Both the position numbers and the translations under genes were made by a program. Below are positions 41,249 to 50,689 of a stretch of 64,000 bases of DNA, piece after piece. The DNA comes from Ruegeria sp. HKCCSA071. GTDB lineage: Bacteria; Pseudomonadota; Alphaproteobacteria; Rhodobacterales; Rhodobacteraceae. The notes beneath the pieces were generated by a model. The model made no database searches. It was not told the DNA's origin and saw only the letters and a program-made list of their open reading frames with translations. Position 1 is the stretch's first letter. Each line of letters opens with the position of its first letter. The stretch covers positions 1 to 64,000 of the forward strand of contig NZ_JAEDOX010000012.1 of assembly GCF_017872555.1 (NCBI RefSeq), given 5' to 3'.

Positions 41249-43468
41249 TTATCCAAGACTGTGGCGTGTGAACATGAATTGCCCGGATGGCAGGTTCGAC
41301 CGGAAGTCAGCGGCACGACCGGGCAGCGCCTTGTAGAACTGACGCAAGCCGGGCTCGATGTCTTCAGCCAGTTCTTCGCACTGTTGGCACAAGGTCTTGA
41401 CCAGACTGTTTGGGTGTCGATTTGTGATCGCCAAAATCAGCTCTGCATGTGCAGCCCTGAGATCCTGGAATGCCGCTGTTTTCAACAGGGTCTGATCGCC
41501 CACCAAAACAAAGACGGGTTCCGGGTTGGCTTTGCCTTTCAGATCAACATGCCCGGCCTCTAACATGGCCAGATCCCCCTGAGTGATTTTATGGACACCG
41601 TTTGAAACGACGATGTCGTAGTCGACCGTTCGACAGCATTGTTCGATCCGCGCTGAGACATTCACGACGTCGCCGATGACCGTATAGTTGAACCGTTTCT
41701 GCGATCCGATATTGCCGACGCAGGCCTGCCCGGTGGCAAGCCCCGTTGCCAGCGCGATAGGGGGGCGGTTTCGCATGATGTCGGATGCATTGAACTCTGC
41801 CAAAGCGCGCCGCATTTTCAGTGCGGCAAGTGCCGCCCGGCACGGGTGGTCAGCGACAGGCAGAGGCGCGTTCCAGAACGCCATAACGGCGTCGCCGATA
41901 AACTTGTCGATGGTTCCCCGTTCAGCCAGTATCTGGTCGCCGATACTGGAAAAAAGCGCATTCAGCAGCGAGACCAGTTCGGTGGCAGATGCGGATTCAG
42001 ACAGAGGTGTAAAACCCCGGATGTCGGAAAACATCACTGTGATATCCTGCGTCTCGCCTCCCAATTGCAGCTGATGCCCGGTGGCTTCCATCTCATCAAG
42101 GATTTCCGGGGCGACGTAATGAGAAAAGACTTTCCGGATTTTGCGCTTTTCCCGTTCGCTGGACAGGAAAAGATACCCTGCCAGCAGCCCGAAATTGGCC
42201 ATGCCACCGACAAGCGGAAATGTGGCGTCGAACAAAACCGACTGGTTTTGAAAGACCAGCCAACTCAATATCAGAACGGCGGCAGCGGCGACACCGCCTG
42301 CAATGAAAGATGCAACCGCACCAAAACTGGACATGACGGCAATCACGACAAGCCCGAGAAAGGCGAAGGCAAGCATTTCCTGCGCTGCGGTCACGTCCGA
42401 ACGGCTTAGCATTTCGTTGGTCAGGACCTGTTCCAGCACCTGAGCATGAATTGAAACGCCGGGAACGCTCTCTCCAAGCGCTGTCTGATGCATATCGAAT
42501 AAACCGGCGGCCGACGTTCCGATCAGGATGATCCGCCCCTCAACTTCCGCCCGAATGTCCGCATCATCCGAGCTTTTGAGGATATCGTTGGCCGAGATGT
42601 ACAGTTCGGGCGCATCCCGCCGGTATCTCAGCCAAATCTCGCCGTTTTCTGTCGTTGGTATACGGTATCCCCCGACCTCAACCGCCAACATGATGCCTGT
42701 TTCGTCCTGCGCACCTTCGGCTACGATATTGGTTTCACCCAAGGCAACTCTCAGGGCTTCAATTGACAGACCCGGCAACAGCCCGTCCGGCCCGCGCCAA
42801 AGAACCGGCACGCGGCGCATGATACCGGTTCCCCCGATGGGCGAGACGTTGACGCCACCAATACCCGCAGCGGTCCGATCCAATGGAGGCGCAATTGGCG
42901 TCCAATGAGGAACTGAAATTAGACCCGCGGCGGGATTTTCCCCGAACTCAATGATACCTGCTTTTGCAGTGATGGGGTTTCCTTCCGCCGACAATCGTGC
43001 GGCAGTCCCAAGAACGACCGGCCAATAAGCGATTTCCATCCCAAGCAAGACATCATTATCGAGCTTTTGAGCGTGGCGTTCCACTGTGAGGACCCCTGCC
43101 AAAGATGGATCGTTCAGAAGACGCGAGGGCGAAAACCGGTCAGGTTCAGCGAACAACATATCAAATGCGATGGCCGCAGCACCGTATTCACCCAGGTTTT
43201 GAACCATCTGCGCCACCAGTGTTCGGGGCCAGGGCCATTGCCCCCAATTGGCCAGAGAGGCTTCGTCAATATCTACAACCCGTATGGGAAGTTCAGGATT
43301 GAACTCTCGCGGAGATGACCTTTGCAGAACGTCGAAATAGATCAGACGGGTCATTCGCACAGGATAAGGATCCATGACCCGGATGAAACAACCCACCAAG
43401 ATCAGACACAATCCGACAAGGCGGAACGCCCATTTCCCTGTCTTGGTTTTGCGCTTTTCGTCGCTCAC
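41249..43468 (-). CDS. CHASE2-domain adenylate/guanylate cyclase
   Basis: A 739-residue class III cyclase. A cytoplasmic start and first helix (WAFRLVGLCLILVGCFI) are followed by a large extracytoplasmic CHASE2 sensor (about 40-330, with IRVVDIDEASLANWGQWPWPR and GRIILIGTSAAGLFD). Three membrane helices come next (about 345-430). The cyclase domain (about 470-650) has VMFSDIRGFTPLSES and FIGDAVMAFWNAP for the metal Asp residues and NYTVIGDVVNVSARIEQ. The start is GTG 43468 after GGAGAACGAC. It is 45 bases downstream of the FecR-domain gene. It should make cAMP in response to a periplasmic signal. Confidence 0.92.
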   Translation of the reverse strand: MSDEKRKTKTGKWAFRLVGLCLILVGCFIRVMDPYPVRMTRLIYFDVLQRSSPREFNPELPIRVVDIDEASLANWGQWPWPRTLVAQMVQNLGEYGAAAIAFDMLFAEPDRFSPSRLLNDPSLAGVLTVERHAQKLDNDVLLGMEIAYWPVVLGTAARLSAEGNPITAKAGIIEFGENPAAGLISVPHWTPIAPPLDRTAAGIGGVNVSPIGGTGIMRRVPVLWRGPDGLLPGLSIEALRVALGETNIVAEGAQDETGIMLAVEVGGYRIPTTENGEIWLRYRRDAPELYISANDILKSSDDADIRAEVEGRIILIGTSAAGLFDMHQTALGESVPGVSIHAQVLEQVLTNEMLSRSDVTAAQEMLAFAFLGLVVIAVMSSFGAVASFIAGGVAAAAVLILSWLVFQNQSVLFDATFPLVGGMANFGLLAGYLFLSSEREKRKIRKVFSHYVAPEILDEMEATGHQLQLGGETQDITVMFSDIRGFTPLSESASATELVSLLNALFSSIGDQILAERGTIDKFIGDAVMAFWNAPLPVADHPCRAALAALKMRRALAEFNASDIMRNRPPIALATGLATGQACVGNIGSQKRFNYTVIGDVVNVSARIEQCCRTVDYDIVVSNGVHKITQGDLAMLEAGHVDLKGKANPEPVFVLVGDQTLLKTAAFQDLRAAHAELILAITNRHPNSLVKTLCQQCEELAEDIEPGLRQFYKALPGRAADFRSNLPSGQFMFTRHSLG

Positions 43469-43513
43469 GTCGTTCTCCGGACAAGTGAGTCCATTTCCGC
43501 TTTTTCGACAACG

Positions 43514-44431
43514 CTACCGGAACAGCTCACTATTTGATTCTTGCTGCTCTGGAACTTCCTGACCTGGTTCCTCCCGATCAGGTTCTTCGGGTTCGGGTTC
43601 CGGTTCCGGTTCCTCCGGCTCCGGCTCAGGTTCCGGTTCTGGTTTTACATCTGGCTCTGGGTTTGACGGAGGTGCTGGCGGCGCCGCGACGCTGACTCGG
43701 CGCGGCTGGGGCGCAGTTCTGCGAATGTCGGCCCTGTCGACTTTGGCCTGTTGCACGGGCGCCCCTTCGCCAGAACACCCCTCAACCCGTACCTGCAAAG
43801 GAGGCAGCAGGCCTTCCTGCGACTGAATAAATGGGAACCCCTCTTTCAGTGCTTGATCATACTGTTCCTGATCAGCGGGCCGCCCGACTGTTCCGCCTCC
43901 ACCGGTGGCATACATGCTGCACACGCGGCCTGTGGACCTGCAGGACCCTTGTGCACTGCACATTTGAACAGTTCCGTGCAGGACAAGCATTGCGCTTTGG
44001 GTTTGTGATACGACCCACATATCGAAGGTTGTGCCACGAACTGCCATTGTCGCTGTCGGGGTCTTGATCGAATAGGCTCTTTTTCTGCTTTTGCCTGAAA
44101 TGAATCGAAAGCTGCCGCCCAAGGCCTGCACGGCGAAGCTTTTGGCCTTTCGGTTACCGCGCAGCATGGTCACATCCAAAACCATATGCGCATTGGGGCC
44201 TACGGCAATTTTGGTTTCATCCACAAATACGATCTGCACCAAACCGCTGTGGTCTGTAGAAATCGTATCGCCCGACACCACATCCATTCCTGAAATGACA
44301 GGCTGCGCGTTTCCGGCGCGAATGATCTGAGCGCCTTGCTTGGCGCTGATAACTGTCCCGATGTTGGCAAGGGCCTGCGCTGGCATGAGCGCGACAACAA
44401 ATACAACCAACACAATCTTTAACCAAGTCAA
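43514..44431 (-). CDS. Exported FecR-domain protein with proline/glutamate-rich tail
   Basis: About 305 residues. A signal peptide (TWLKIVLVVFVVALMPAQALA) is followed by a FecR domain at about residues 20-150, with GTVISAKQGAQIIRAG, GDTISTDHSGLVQIVFVDETKIAVGPNAHMVLD and TPTATMAVRGTTFDMWV. The last 60 residues are low complexity, dominated by repeated PEPE and PEEPE units, and could span the cell wall region or bind a surface. Four cysteines lie in the middle. The start is uncertain: TTG 44431 has a GGGGAAGGGG box before it, while another in-frame TTG occurs at 44470. It precedes a CHASE2 cyclase, a pairing seen in other Alphaproteobacteria. Confidence 0.75.
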   Translation of the reverse strand: MTWLKIVLVVFVVALMPAQALANIGTVISAKQGAQIIRAGNAQPVISGMDVVSGDTISTDHSGLVQIVFVDETKIAVGPNAHMVLDVTMLRGNRKAKSFAVQALGGSFRFISGKSRKRAYSIKTPTATMAVRGTTFDMWVVSQTQSAMLVLHGTVQMCSAQGSCRSTGRVCSMYATGGGGTVGRPADQEQYDQALKEGFPFIQSQEGLLPPLQVRVEGCSGEGAPVQQAKVDRADIRRTAPQPRRVSVAAPPAPPSNPEPDVKPEPEPEPEPEEPEPEPEPEEPDREEPGQEVPEQQESNSELFR

Positions 44432-44672
44432 ACTAGAGCCCCTTCCCCCAACGGGTCTAAGTAAGCGCAAAGCGCGCCAAGCTCGATTTTTGCCCCAAAA
44501 AATGTGTTATTCTTATTCAAATAGTCAAAAATGCTAACGTTAAATATGCATTATGGCATGTATTTGTAGCAAGAGATTTTTTGATCGTGAATTTCTGCGT
44601 TAAGGCCGACGTGAGCCTCCCCACTTAACAGGCCGAAGTGCAGCCTCCATCAAATGAGAGCATTGGGCACCC

Positions 44673-44699
44673 GGCTCATCGCTTGCCCCGCGATGAGCC
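44673..44699 (-). terminator. Hairpin downstream of the aldehyde dehydrogenase gene
   Basis: GGCTCATCGC-N7-GCGATGAGCC is a perfect 10-bp stem 31 bases past the stop of the minus-strand dehydrogenase gene and upstream of the FecR gene. No T-run follows. The rest of the 44432-44729 gap is AT-rich near 44500-44580, probably the FecR promoter region. Confidence 0.55.
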
Positions 44700-44729
44700 A
44701 TGACGTTATGGGTGTGTTTAGCCGAAAAT

Positions 44730-46244
44730 TCAGAGGAATTGTTCTGGCAACAATGCGTCAGGCATGTTCTGGTAACATACGGGTCTTAAAAACCGCCGGA
44801 TTGACAATGTGCCGACAGAGGTAGCACCGAAATTGGTCGAAGCGGGGTAGGGGCCGCCATGCACCATGCTGTCGCAGACGTCGACGCCCGTGGGAAAGCC
44901 ATTGGCCAGAACACGCCCGGCCTTGCGCTCGAGGATCGGCATCAGGGAACGCGCGGTGTCCAAGTCCGCATCATCCATATGCAGGGTGCAGGTCAGTTGA
45001 CCTTGCAGACTGTGCGCGACGGCCCGCATTTCGTCAGGCGTTTCGGCGGTCACGATAACGCCCAGCGGGCCAAAAACCTCTTCACCAAGGGTTTCGTTTG
45101 CCAGCCAGTTCACAGCATTGGTGCGATACAGGTAAGGGGACGCGGTGCGTTGTTCACACATAGAGGTCAGAACCTCCTGCACACCTGCCGTGTTGGCGAT
45201 CCTTGCCTGACCGGCTCGATAAGCGTCGGCGATGCCGTCGGTCAGCATGGTCTGCGCGGGTGTCTCTGACAGGGCGGTTCGCGCGGTCTCAGCGAAGTGG
45301 TCCGCTGCTGCACCCGACAGCATTACGGCGACCCCGGGGTTGGTACAGAACTGACCTGCACCCATGGTCAGCGACCCTGCCCAGTTCTGAGCAATATTGT
45401 CGCCCCGGTTCGTCAGCGCAGCATCGAGAACGAACATCGGGTTGACCGAGCCAAGTTCACCGAAAAACGGGATTGGTTCAGGACGCGCGGCACACAGATC
45501 GAACAGTGCCCGACCACCAGCCAATGAGCCAGTGAACCCGACAGCCCTGATCAGCGGGTGTTGCACCAAAGCGGAACCTACTGTCCGGTCACCCCCCTGA
45601 ATCAGACTGAAAACACCGGGATGAATTTTGCAGCGTTCGATGGCAGCATGTATGGCCTCGGCTATGATCTCACCGGTGCCCGGATGGGCGCTGTGCCCTT
45701 TTACGACAACGGGGCACCCAGCAGCCAAGGCGGCCGCGGTGTCACCGCCTGCGGTTGAAAAGGCCAAAGGGAAATTCGAAGCACCGAATACGGCGACAGG
45801 GCCAATAGGGCGCTGGATCATTTTCAGATCCGGGCGCGGCAGCGGCGAGCGGTCTGGCAACGGGCCGTCGTGGCGCCGATCCAGATACTCACCACTCAGA
45901 ATATGAGTGGCAAACAAGCGAAGTTGGCCCGATGTGCGACCCCGCTCTCCTTGCAGACGGGCCTCGGGCAGGCCGGTTTCCTGCGTGCCGATTTCAGTAA
46001 TTGCCTCGGCGCGGGCTTCGATCTCATCCGCGATGGTATTCAGAAATGCCGCTCGGTCTTCCCGGGTCGAAAAACCATAGCTCCAGAACGCTTCTTCGGC
46101 AGCTTTTGCAGCCGCATCAACATCCTGAAAGCGCCCCACCGAAAAACGGTGCGACGGTCCAAAAGCGGGCTGTGACTGAAAAAACGTGTCACCTGAAAGC
46201 CAATTTCCAGCGATGAGGTGCTTGCCATGGGGGGAGCAGGTCAT
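44730..46244 (-). CDS. Alpha-ketoglutarate semialdehyde (2,5-dioxovalerate) dehydrogenase
   Basis: A 504-residue aldehyde dehydrogenase. The cofactor and active-site features are GPVAVFGASNFPLAFSTAGGDTAAALAAGCPVVVKGH, GFTGSLAGGRALFD, the catalytic Glu in PIPFFGELGSVNP and the catalytic Cys in GAGQFCTNPGVAV. This FGELGSVNP form is characteristic of KGSA dehydrogenases. It catalyses the last hydroxyproline-catabolism step, giving 2-oxoglutarate. It is transcribed leftward, separately from the main hydroxyproline operon but behind the GntR regulator, with an operator candidate between them at 46275-46289. Confidence 0.9.
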   Translation of the reverse strand: MTCSPHGKHLIAGNWLSGDTFFQSQPAFGPSHRFSVGRFQDVDAAAKAAEEAFWSYGFSTREDRAAFLNTIADEIEARAEAITEIGTQETGLPEARLQGERGRTSGQLRLFATHILSGEYLDRRHDGPLPDRSPLPRPDLKMIQRPIGPVAVFGASNFPLAFSTAGGDTAAALAAGCPVVVKGHSAHPGTGEIIAEAIHAAIERCKIHPGVFSLIQGGDRTVGSALVQHPLIRAVGFTGSLAGGRALFDLCAARPEPIPFFGELGSVNPMFVLDAALTNRGDNIAQNWAGSLTMGAGQFCTNPGVAVMLSGAAADHFAETARTALSETPAQTMLTDGIADAYRAGQARIANTAGVQEVLTSMCEQRTASPYLYRTNAVNWLANETLGEEVFGPLGVIVTAETPDEMRAVAHSLQGQLTCTLHMDDADLDTARSLMPILERKAGRVLANGFPTGVDVCDSMVHGGPYPASTNFGATSVGTLSIRRFLRPVCYQNMPDALLPEQFL

Positions 46245-46274
46245 GAAGGTTCCATATTTTCGATTCTATGTTAA

Positions 46275-46289
46275 TGGATAATGTATCCA
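46275..46289. promoter_or_regulatory. GntR/FCD operator candidate upstream of the aldehyde dehydrogenase gene
   Basis: TGGATA-ATG-TATCCA is a perfect 15-bp palindrome 30 bases upstream of the dehydrogenase start. The inner GGATANTGTATCC is repeated at 55578-55590 before the transporter/catabolic operon, and a two-mismatch copy lies at 47106-47118 before the regulator gene. Confidence 0.7.
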
Positions 46290-46315
46290 ATTTTGAGGGG
46301 CAATCAAGCGCCCTG

Positions 46316-46996
46316 TTAGGTCTCCTCCATGGCGCGTTTTGCTACGATCATTTCCAGCAACTGTTCCTTTGTTCGCCGGATGTGCCGCATCAGCATGTCA
46401 CAGGCTTCGTCAACGTTCCCTGCTTGCGCCAGTTTCAACAGTTCTCGATGCTCTTTTTTCGCCGGTTCCCGCTGTTTCATCACGCTCAGATGCATTCGGA
46501 CATAGCGGTCAGATTGCAGATTGACGCGATCCAGCAATTCATTTGTCAGTTTCCTCTGTGACGCCGCGTAGAGGGCGGAGTGATATTGATAGTTCAGGAT
46601 CCCCCACTTCCCGACGTCATTCTCGTCATAAGACGCTTCCATCTGTGTCAATATCTCGTTGCATCGTGCGAAGTCGGCAGATGTCATCTGCGGAATGGCT
46701 CTGCGGAAAAGATCGACTTCAATAAGCATTCGAAGGTCGAATATTTCTCCGATTTCTTTCAGCGAGTGTTTGGTGACTGATCCGCCCCGATTATTGGCCC
46801 ATTGAATCAGACCTTCAGCGTTCAGACGCTTTAGGGCTTCGCGGATGGGCATCCGCGATACGTCGTATTCCTCGGCCAGAGCTTCCTGGCGAATAGCTTC
46901 ACCTTCGGCAAGTTCACCATTCAGTATCCGCTCACGAAGATCGTTCGCGATGACATCTGGTAGGCTTTGCTTGGTTATTGCGCGCTTTCCTGCCAT
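46316..46996 (-). CDS. GntR-family (FadR/FCD subclass) regulator of hydroxyproline genes
   Basis: A 226-residue regulator. The N-terminal winged HTH contains LRERILNGELAEGEAIRQEALAEEYDVSRMPIREALKRLNAEGLI. The C-terminal all-helical FCD domain (about 80-215) contains EIFDLRMLIEVDLFRRAIPQ and HRELLKLAQAGNVDEACDMLMRHIRRTKEQLLEMI with the metal/effector His residues. It is encoded between the dehydrogenase gene and the main hydroxyproline operon. Shared GGATANTGTATCC palindromes at three nearby promoters are its probable targets. An intermediate of the pathway is the likely inducer. Confidence 0.9.
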   Translation of the reverse strand: MAGKRAITKQSLPDVIANDLRERILNGELAEGEAIRQEALAEEYDVSRMPIREALKRLNAEGLIQWANNRGGSVTKHSLKEIGEIFDLRMLIEVDLFRRAIPQMTSADFARCNEILTQMEASYDENDVGKWGILNYQYHSALYAASQRKLTNELLDRVNLQSDRYVRMHLSVMKQREPAKKEHRELLKLAQAGNVDEACDMLMRHIRRTKEQLLEMIVAKRAMEET

Positions 46997-47105
46997 GTTC
47001 TTCCTGCCACTTGTTTGGGTACAGCTACCGGTTACTGGCGGTTATTCCAAGCTAAGCCGCGGCTCGACCACTCGGAAAGCTGATTAAGGACACTCGGTCT
47101 ATAAT

Positions 47106-47118
47106 GCATCCAATATCC
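47106..47118 (-). promoter_or_regulatory. Weaker GntR/FCD operator candidate upstream of its own gene
   Basis: On the minus strand GGATATTGGATGC, matching 11 of 13 bases of the strong site GGATATTGTATCC at 55578-55590. It lies 110 bases upstream of the regulator gene start, suggesting autoregulation. The rest of the 46997-47222 gap shows nothing else. Confidence 0.45.
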
Positions 47119-47222
47119 ACGTTGATTCAACCCTGCTGAGACAGCGAGGTATGACCAAGTGCGAATGGGACCTTCTGTGACCGCCTTTCCCTGAGTGTGG
47201 GCGCGGCCAATGCACTGTTTAA

Positions 47223-48248
47223 TCAGACACCCCAGGTGTCCGACAAACGATACCCGCCAGGCCAGGGGTCATCCGGGTCAAGCATGAGTTGATGAATGCC
47301 GGTGATCCAGCCGCGCCCACTGATTTCGGGGACAATCGCGGCGCGGCCCGCCACTTCGGTGGTATCGACAATCCGGCCGGTGAACCGTGATCCGATGATC
47401 GAAACCGCCTCGAATGTCTGACCCGGCGACATCAACCCTTTTGCAGCCATCAGCGCCATGCGTGCGGAAACCGCTGTACCCGTAGGCGACCGATCAACCT
47501 TGCCGGGCCGGATCGCCACGGCAGATTTTCCGGTCAATCCGGTTTCGGTCTGGCTCAGCGGGCCGCAGAAAGCACAGAATGAGATATGGTCCCAATCCGG
47601 GTTTTCAGGATGCGAAAACCCAAGCTGTTCATTGGCTGCATTGGTGATCTTCACCCCCAATCGGGCAATGTCACGGGCCTCATGTTCGACAATTTCGAAT
47701 CCCAATGCCTTTGCATCGACCACGACAAAACTGTCACCCCCATAAGCAGTATCAACCATGATCGTATCCAATCCGGGCACCTCAAGCGGGACGGACAGTT
47801 TATCGGCAAAGCTGGGCAGGTTCTGCACGAAAATGCGTTGCGCTTTGCCACCGCTGCATTCTGCCCGGACATGAACCAGCCCGCCCGGGGCCTCAAGCAC
47901 CATATGAGTTTCGGGTTCCTGCATCGGAATGATCCCGCCATCCAGCAATACGGTTGAAACACATATCGAGTTCGAGCCGGACATGGGCGGTGTGTCTTCG
48001 GGTTCCATAATGATGAAAGCCGCGTCCGCCTTGGGGTGTTTCGGGGGCACCAGAAGATTTACATGACGGAAAACACCGCCCCGAGGTTCGTTCAGAACGA
48101 AGTTGCGCAGCGTCTGGTCGCCGGCGACAAAGCTGCGCTGTTCCCACAAGGTGTCGCCCGGTGGCGGGGCGACGCCCCCAACGATAACATCCCCTACTTC
48201 GCCTTCTGCATGGGCTGAAATGACATGAACGGTTTTGCTGCTTCGCAT
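47223..48248 (-). CDS. Proline racemase-family protein with Ser/Thr in place of both catalytic cysteines
   Basis: A 341-residue member of the proline racemase/hydroxyproline epimerase/trans-3-hydroxyproline dehydratase family. The first catalytic segment reads [11 protein letters not shown] (Ser90, where racemases have Cys), the second [12 protein letters not shown] (Thr256, where racemases and epimerases have Cys). Dehydratases known to me have Cys/Thr. The Ser/Thr pair rules out a two-thiol racemase and fits a dehydratase-like or otherwise changed reaction, perhaps on 3-hydroxyproline or a related imino acid. ATG 48248 follows GAGAG; the frame opens upstream with TTG at 48260. It is the last gene of the hydroxyproline operon. 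Confidence 0.85.
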   Translation of the reverse strand: MRSSKTVHVISAHAEGEVGDVIVGGVAPPPGDTLWEQRSFVAGDQTLRNFVLNEPRGGVFRHVNLLVPPKHPKADAAFIIMEPEDTPPMSGSNSICVSTVLLDGGIIPMQEPETHMVLEAPGGLVHVRAECSGGKAQRIFVQNLPSFADKLSVPLEVPGLDTIMVDTAYGGDSFVVVDAKALGFEIVEHEARDIARLGVKITNAANEQLGFSHPENPDWDHISFCAFCGPLSQTETGLTGKSAVAIRPGKVDRSPTGTAVSARMALMAAKGLMSPGQTFEAVSIIGSRFTGRIVDTTEVAGRAAIVPEISGRGWITGIHQLMLDPDDPWPGGYRLSDTWGV

Positions 48249-48256
48249 CGGAACTC

Positions 48257-49357
48257 TCAATATTGTGCGACAGGCTCGCCCAGAGCGTCAAAAATCGGTG
48301 TAACACCCAGACCCGGACGGGCGGGTGCGGTCATCCGGCCGTTGACACGCTTTGGCGCACCCTCGGCAATGTCCACCGTGCCGTAAGAGTTGAAATCCGT
48401 GGCAGAGAATGTGAATTCGGACGGCGTTGAACGGGCCAGATGTGCGATGGCTGCCGTGGTGATGTCACCGCCCCAGGTGTCTTCGATCGTCATGGGGATG
48501 CCGTGCGCCACGCAGAGGTCACGCATAAGACGGGCTTTGGTCAACCCTCCGACTTTCGAGATTTTCAGGTTGATCACATCCATTGCGTCTTCTGCAATGC
48601 CGCGGACCAGCGTGTTGGGGGTGTCGATCACCTCGTCCATCACAAAAGGCAACGCGGTGCGGCGGCGGATCGACACGCATTCCTCATAGGTCAGGCAAGG
48701 CTGTTCCACATAGACATCCAGACCCGAAATCGCGCCCACCACGCGTGCGGCCTCGTGCCGGGTCCAGCCGGTATTGGCGTCCGCAACCAGCAGGTCCGAC
48801 TTTTTCAGAACGGCGCGGGTGGCGTGGATACGGTCAATGTCGTCATTGGCCTCGCCACCCACCTTGAGCTGAAACTTGGTGTAGCCTTCGGCGGCATAGC
48901 CTTCGATCTTTTTGGCCATGATCTCAGGTGCTTCCTGACTGATCGCGCGATAAAGCACCACATCGTCCTGCGCAGCGCCCCCCAGCAAGGTGTAAAGCGG
49001 CTGTTCCGTGGCCTTGCCCAGCAGATCCCAGCAGGCGATATCCACCGGAGCCTTGGCATAGGGATGGCCCCGCAAGGCCGCATCCATCGTGCGGTTGATC
49101 TGACCGATATTCAGTGGGTCCTGCCCGATCAAACGCGGGGCCAGTTCTGCAAGCCCGGCTCGGACGCCGAGCGCGAAAGACGGCAGATAGGCCGAGCCAA
49201 GCGGGCAGCATTCTGCATAGCCCTTCAACCCCTCATCCGTGATGATTTCCAGAACGGTGCTGTCAAACACTTCGACAAAATTGCCGTTGGACCAGCTATA
49301 GCGGCCTTCTTTCAGCGGCAGATCGACCTGATATACGTTCAGCCCGGTGATTTTCAT
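48257..49357 (-). CDS. Enolase-superfamily enzyme (mandelate racemase/muconate lactonising family)
   Basis: A 366-residue enzyme. An N-terminal capping domain (1-125) is followed by a barrel with [17 protein letters not shown], the metal ligands in [17 protein letters not shown] and FVMDEVIDT, and [20 protein letters not shown] supplying the opposing Lys. The KxK position reads QLK, so one Lys on each face remains, as in 1,1-proton-transfer racemases and epimerases. In a hydroxyproline operon it is a good candidate for a (hydroxy)proline betaine epimerase or a 3-hydroxyproline enzyme, but the substrate is not visible in sequence. It ends eight bases before the racemase-family gene. Confidence 0.85.
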   Translation of the reverse strand: MKITGLNVYQVDLPLKEGRYSWSNGNFVEVFDSTVLEIITDEGLKGYAECCPLGSAYLPSFALGVRAGLAELAPRLIGQDPLNIGQINRTMDAALRGHPYAKAPVDIACWDLLGKATEQPLYTLLGGAAQDDVVLYRAISQEAPEIMAKKIEGYAAEGYTKFQLKVGGEANDDIDRIHATRAVLKKSDLLVADANTGWTRHEAARVVGAISGLDVYVEQPCLTYEECVSIRRRTALPFVMDEVIDTPNTLVRGIAEDAMDVINLKISKVGGLTKARLMRDLCVAHGIPMTIEDTWGGDITTAAIAHLARSTPSEFTFSATDFNSYGTVDIAEGAPKRVNGRMTAPARPGLGVTPIFDALGEPVAQY

Positions 49358-49372
49358 AAGGTGTTCTCCAGA

Positions 49373-50623
49373 TTAGAAGCGTGTGGATGAGAAAGGTGAC
49401 ATATCGAGCACCGGCTTGGCGTCAGTGACCAGATCAGCCACCAGTTCGGCCGTGCCTGCGGATTGGGTCAGCCCCAGATGACCATGGCCAAAGGCATAAA
49501 GCACCTCTGGTGCGCGCGAAGATCGGTCAATCACTGGCAGGCTGTCGGGCAGTGACGGGCGAAAGCCCATCCATTGCGTGCCGCCCTCTAGGTTAAGGTC
49601 TGGCATGAAGCGCCCGGCCTTGGCCAGCAACGTGTCAGCGCGCCGGTAATTCGGGGCCAGCTTCAATCCACCCAGTTCGACCGCGCCACCGATGCGCACG
49701 CCGCCGTTGATCCGGGTTACCACAAACCCATGCCCCCCAAAGGTCAGATGCGTGCGCAGGTCAAAAGCGCCTTCGGGCAGGGTCGTGTTATAACCCCGTT
49801 CGGTCTCAAGCGGGATATGATCCCCTAGGGATTTGGCCAGTTGGTGTGACCAGGCTCCGGCGGCGACAATCACCTGACCTGCCGAAATGTCGCCGTTGTC
49901 CGTGTCAAGGCGCACGCCATCATCGGTTGGTTTCAGTGCCGTGATCTCCGCGATCTTTACCTGTCCACCGTGCGCGATGAACTGTGCCGCCAGATGCTCG
50001 GTCCAGTGGGCCGGGTCGACGGTATTCATCCATGTCGGGGTAAAACCCGCATGGGTGAATCGCCGGTTCAGTCCGGGTTGAATTTCGGCAATAGCATTCG
50101 GACTGTCCAGAAGATCAAACGGGATGCCATGGTCCTTGCGCAGGTCCCAAGTGGGCAGGCTGGCACGGAATTCGCTCTCACTCTCGAACAACTGCAACTG
50201 GCCTTGGCGCTGCATCAGCGCCTCGCCGTCAACATACGCGATTTGGCGCTCCAGCGCGGCGCGGCTGTGGTTCATCAGCGCGGCCTGTGCGGACAGTGAG
50301 GCAGCATAACGATCTCGCCAACTGGCCCGCCAGAACCGGAGCATCCACGGTGCAATACTCAGCGCATAAGCGGGCGGGATCGACAAAGGCCCCAGCGGAT
50401 CAAGCAGCCATTTCGGCGCTTTGCGCATGATCCCCGGGGTTGCAAGCGGCACGATATCTGTAAAGGCAAAGGCCCCGGCATTGCCCTTTGACGCCCCGGC
50501 TGCGACGCCTTCACGGTCCAGCACCAGCACGTTCCTGCCGCGCTTTTGCAGTTCCAGCGCAGCGCTGATGCCAATGATGCCAGCACCGATCACAACTATG
50601 TCCGTCTTGGTATCATGCTGCAT
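49373..50623 (-). CDS. FAD-dependent D-amino acid (D-hydroxyproline) dehydrogenase
   Basis: A 416-residue DadA-type flavoprotein. The dinucleotide-binding motif is TDIVVIGAGIIGISAALELQKRGRNVLVLDRE. Later landmarks are AGQVIVAAGAWSHQLAKSLGDHIPLETERGYN and the C-terminal VLYAFGHGHLGLTQSAGTAELVADLV. In the hydroxyproline pathway it oxidises cis-4-hydroxy-D-proline to 1-pyrroline-4-hydroxy-2-carboxylate. It lies 66 bases past the epimerase gene; that gap can fold as GGGGAC/GTCCCC. Other D-amino acids remain possible, but the flanking genes argue for hydroxyproline. Confidence 0.85.
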   Translation of the reverse strand: MQHDTKTDIVVIGAGIIGISAALELQKRGRNVLVLDREGVAAGASKGNAGAFAFTDIVPLATPGIMRKAPKWLLDPLGPLSIPPAYALSIAPWMLRFWRASWRDRYAASLSAQAALMNHSRAALERQIAYVDGEALMQRQGQLQLFESESEFRASLPTWDLRKDHGIPFDLLDSPNAIAEIQPGLNRRFTHAGFTPTWMNTVDPAHWTEHLAAQFIAHGGQVKIAEITALKPTDDGVRLDTDNGDISAGQVIVAAGAWSHQLAKSLGDHIPLETERGYNTTLPEGAFDLRTHLTFGGHGFVVTRINGGVRIGGAVELGGLKLAPNYRRADTLLAKAGRFMPDLNLEGGTQWMGFRPSLPDSLPVIDRSSRAPEVLYAFGHGHLGLTQSAGTAELVADLVTDAKPVLDMSPFSSTRF

Positions 50624-50689
50624 GGTTATAGGTTCTCAAATCGTGCTGGGGGGTCGGGGACCGAACAGCGTCTGTCCCCGGACTTGATT

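Noticed and set aside
43560..43670. Tandem GGTTCCGGTTCCGG-like DNA repeat as a mobile or regulatory repeat
   Set aside because: It is simply the coding sequence for the PEPE-rich tail of the FecR-domain protein.
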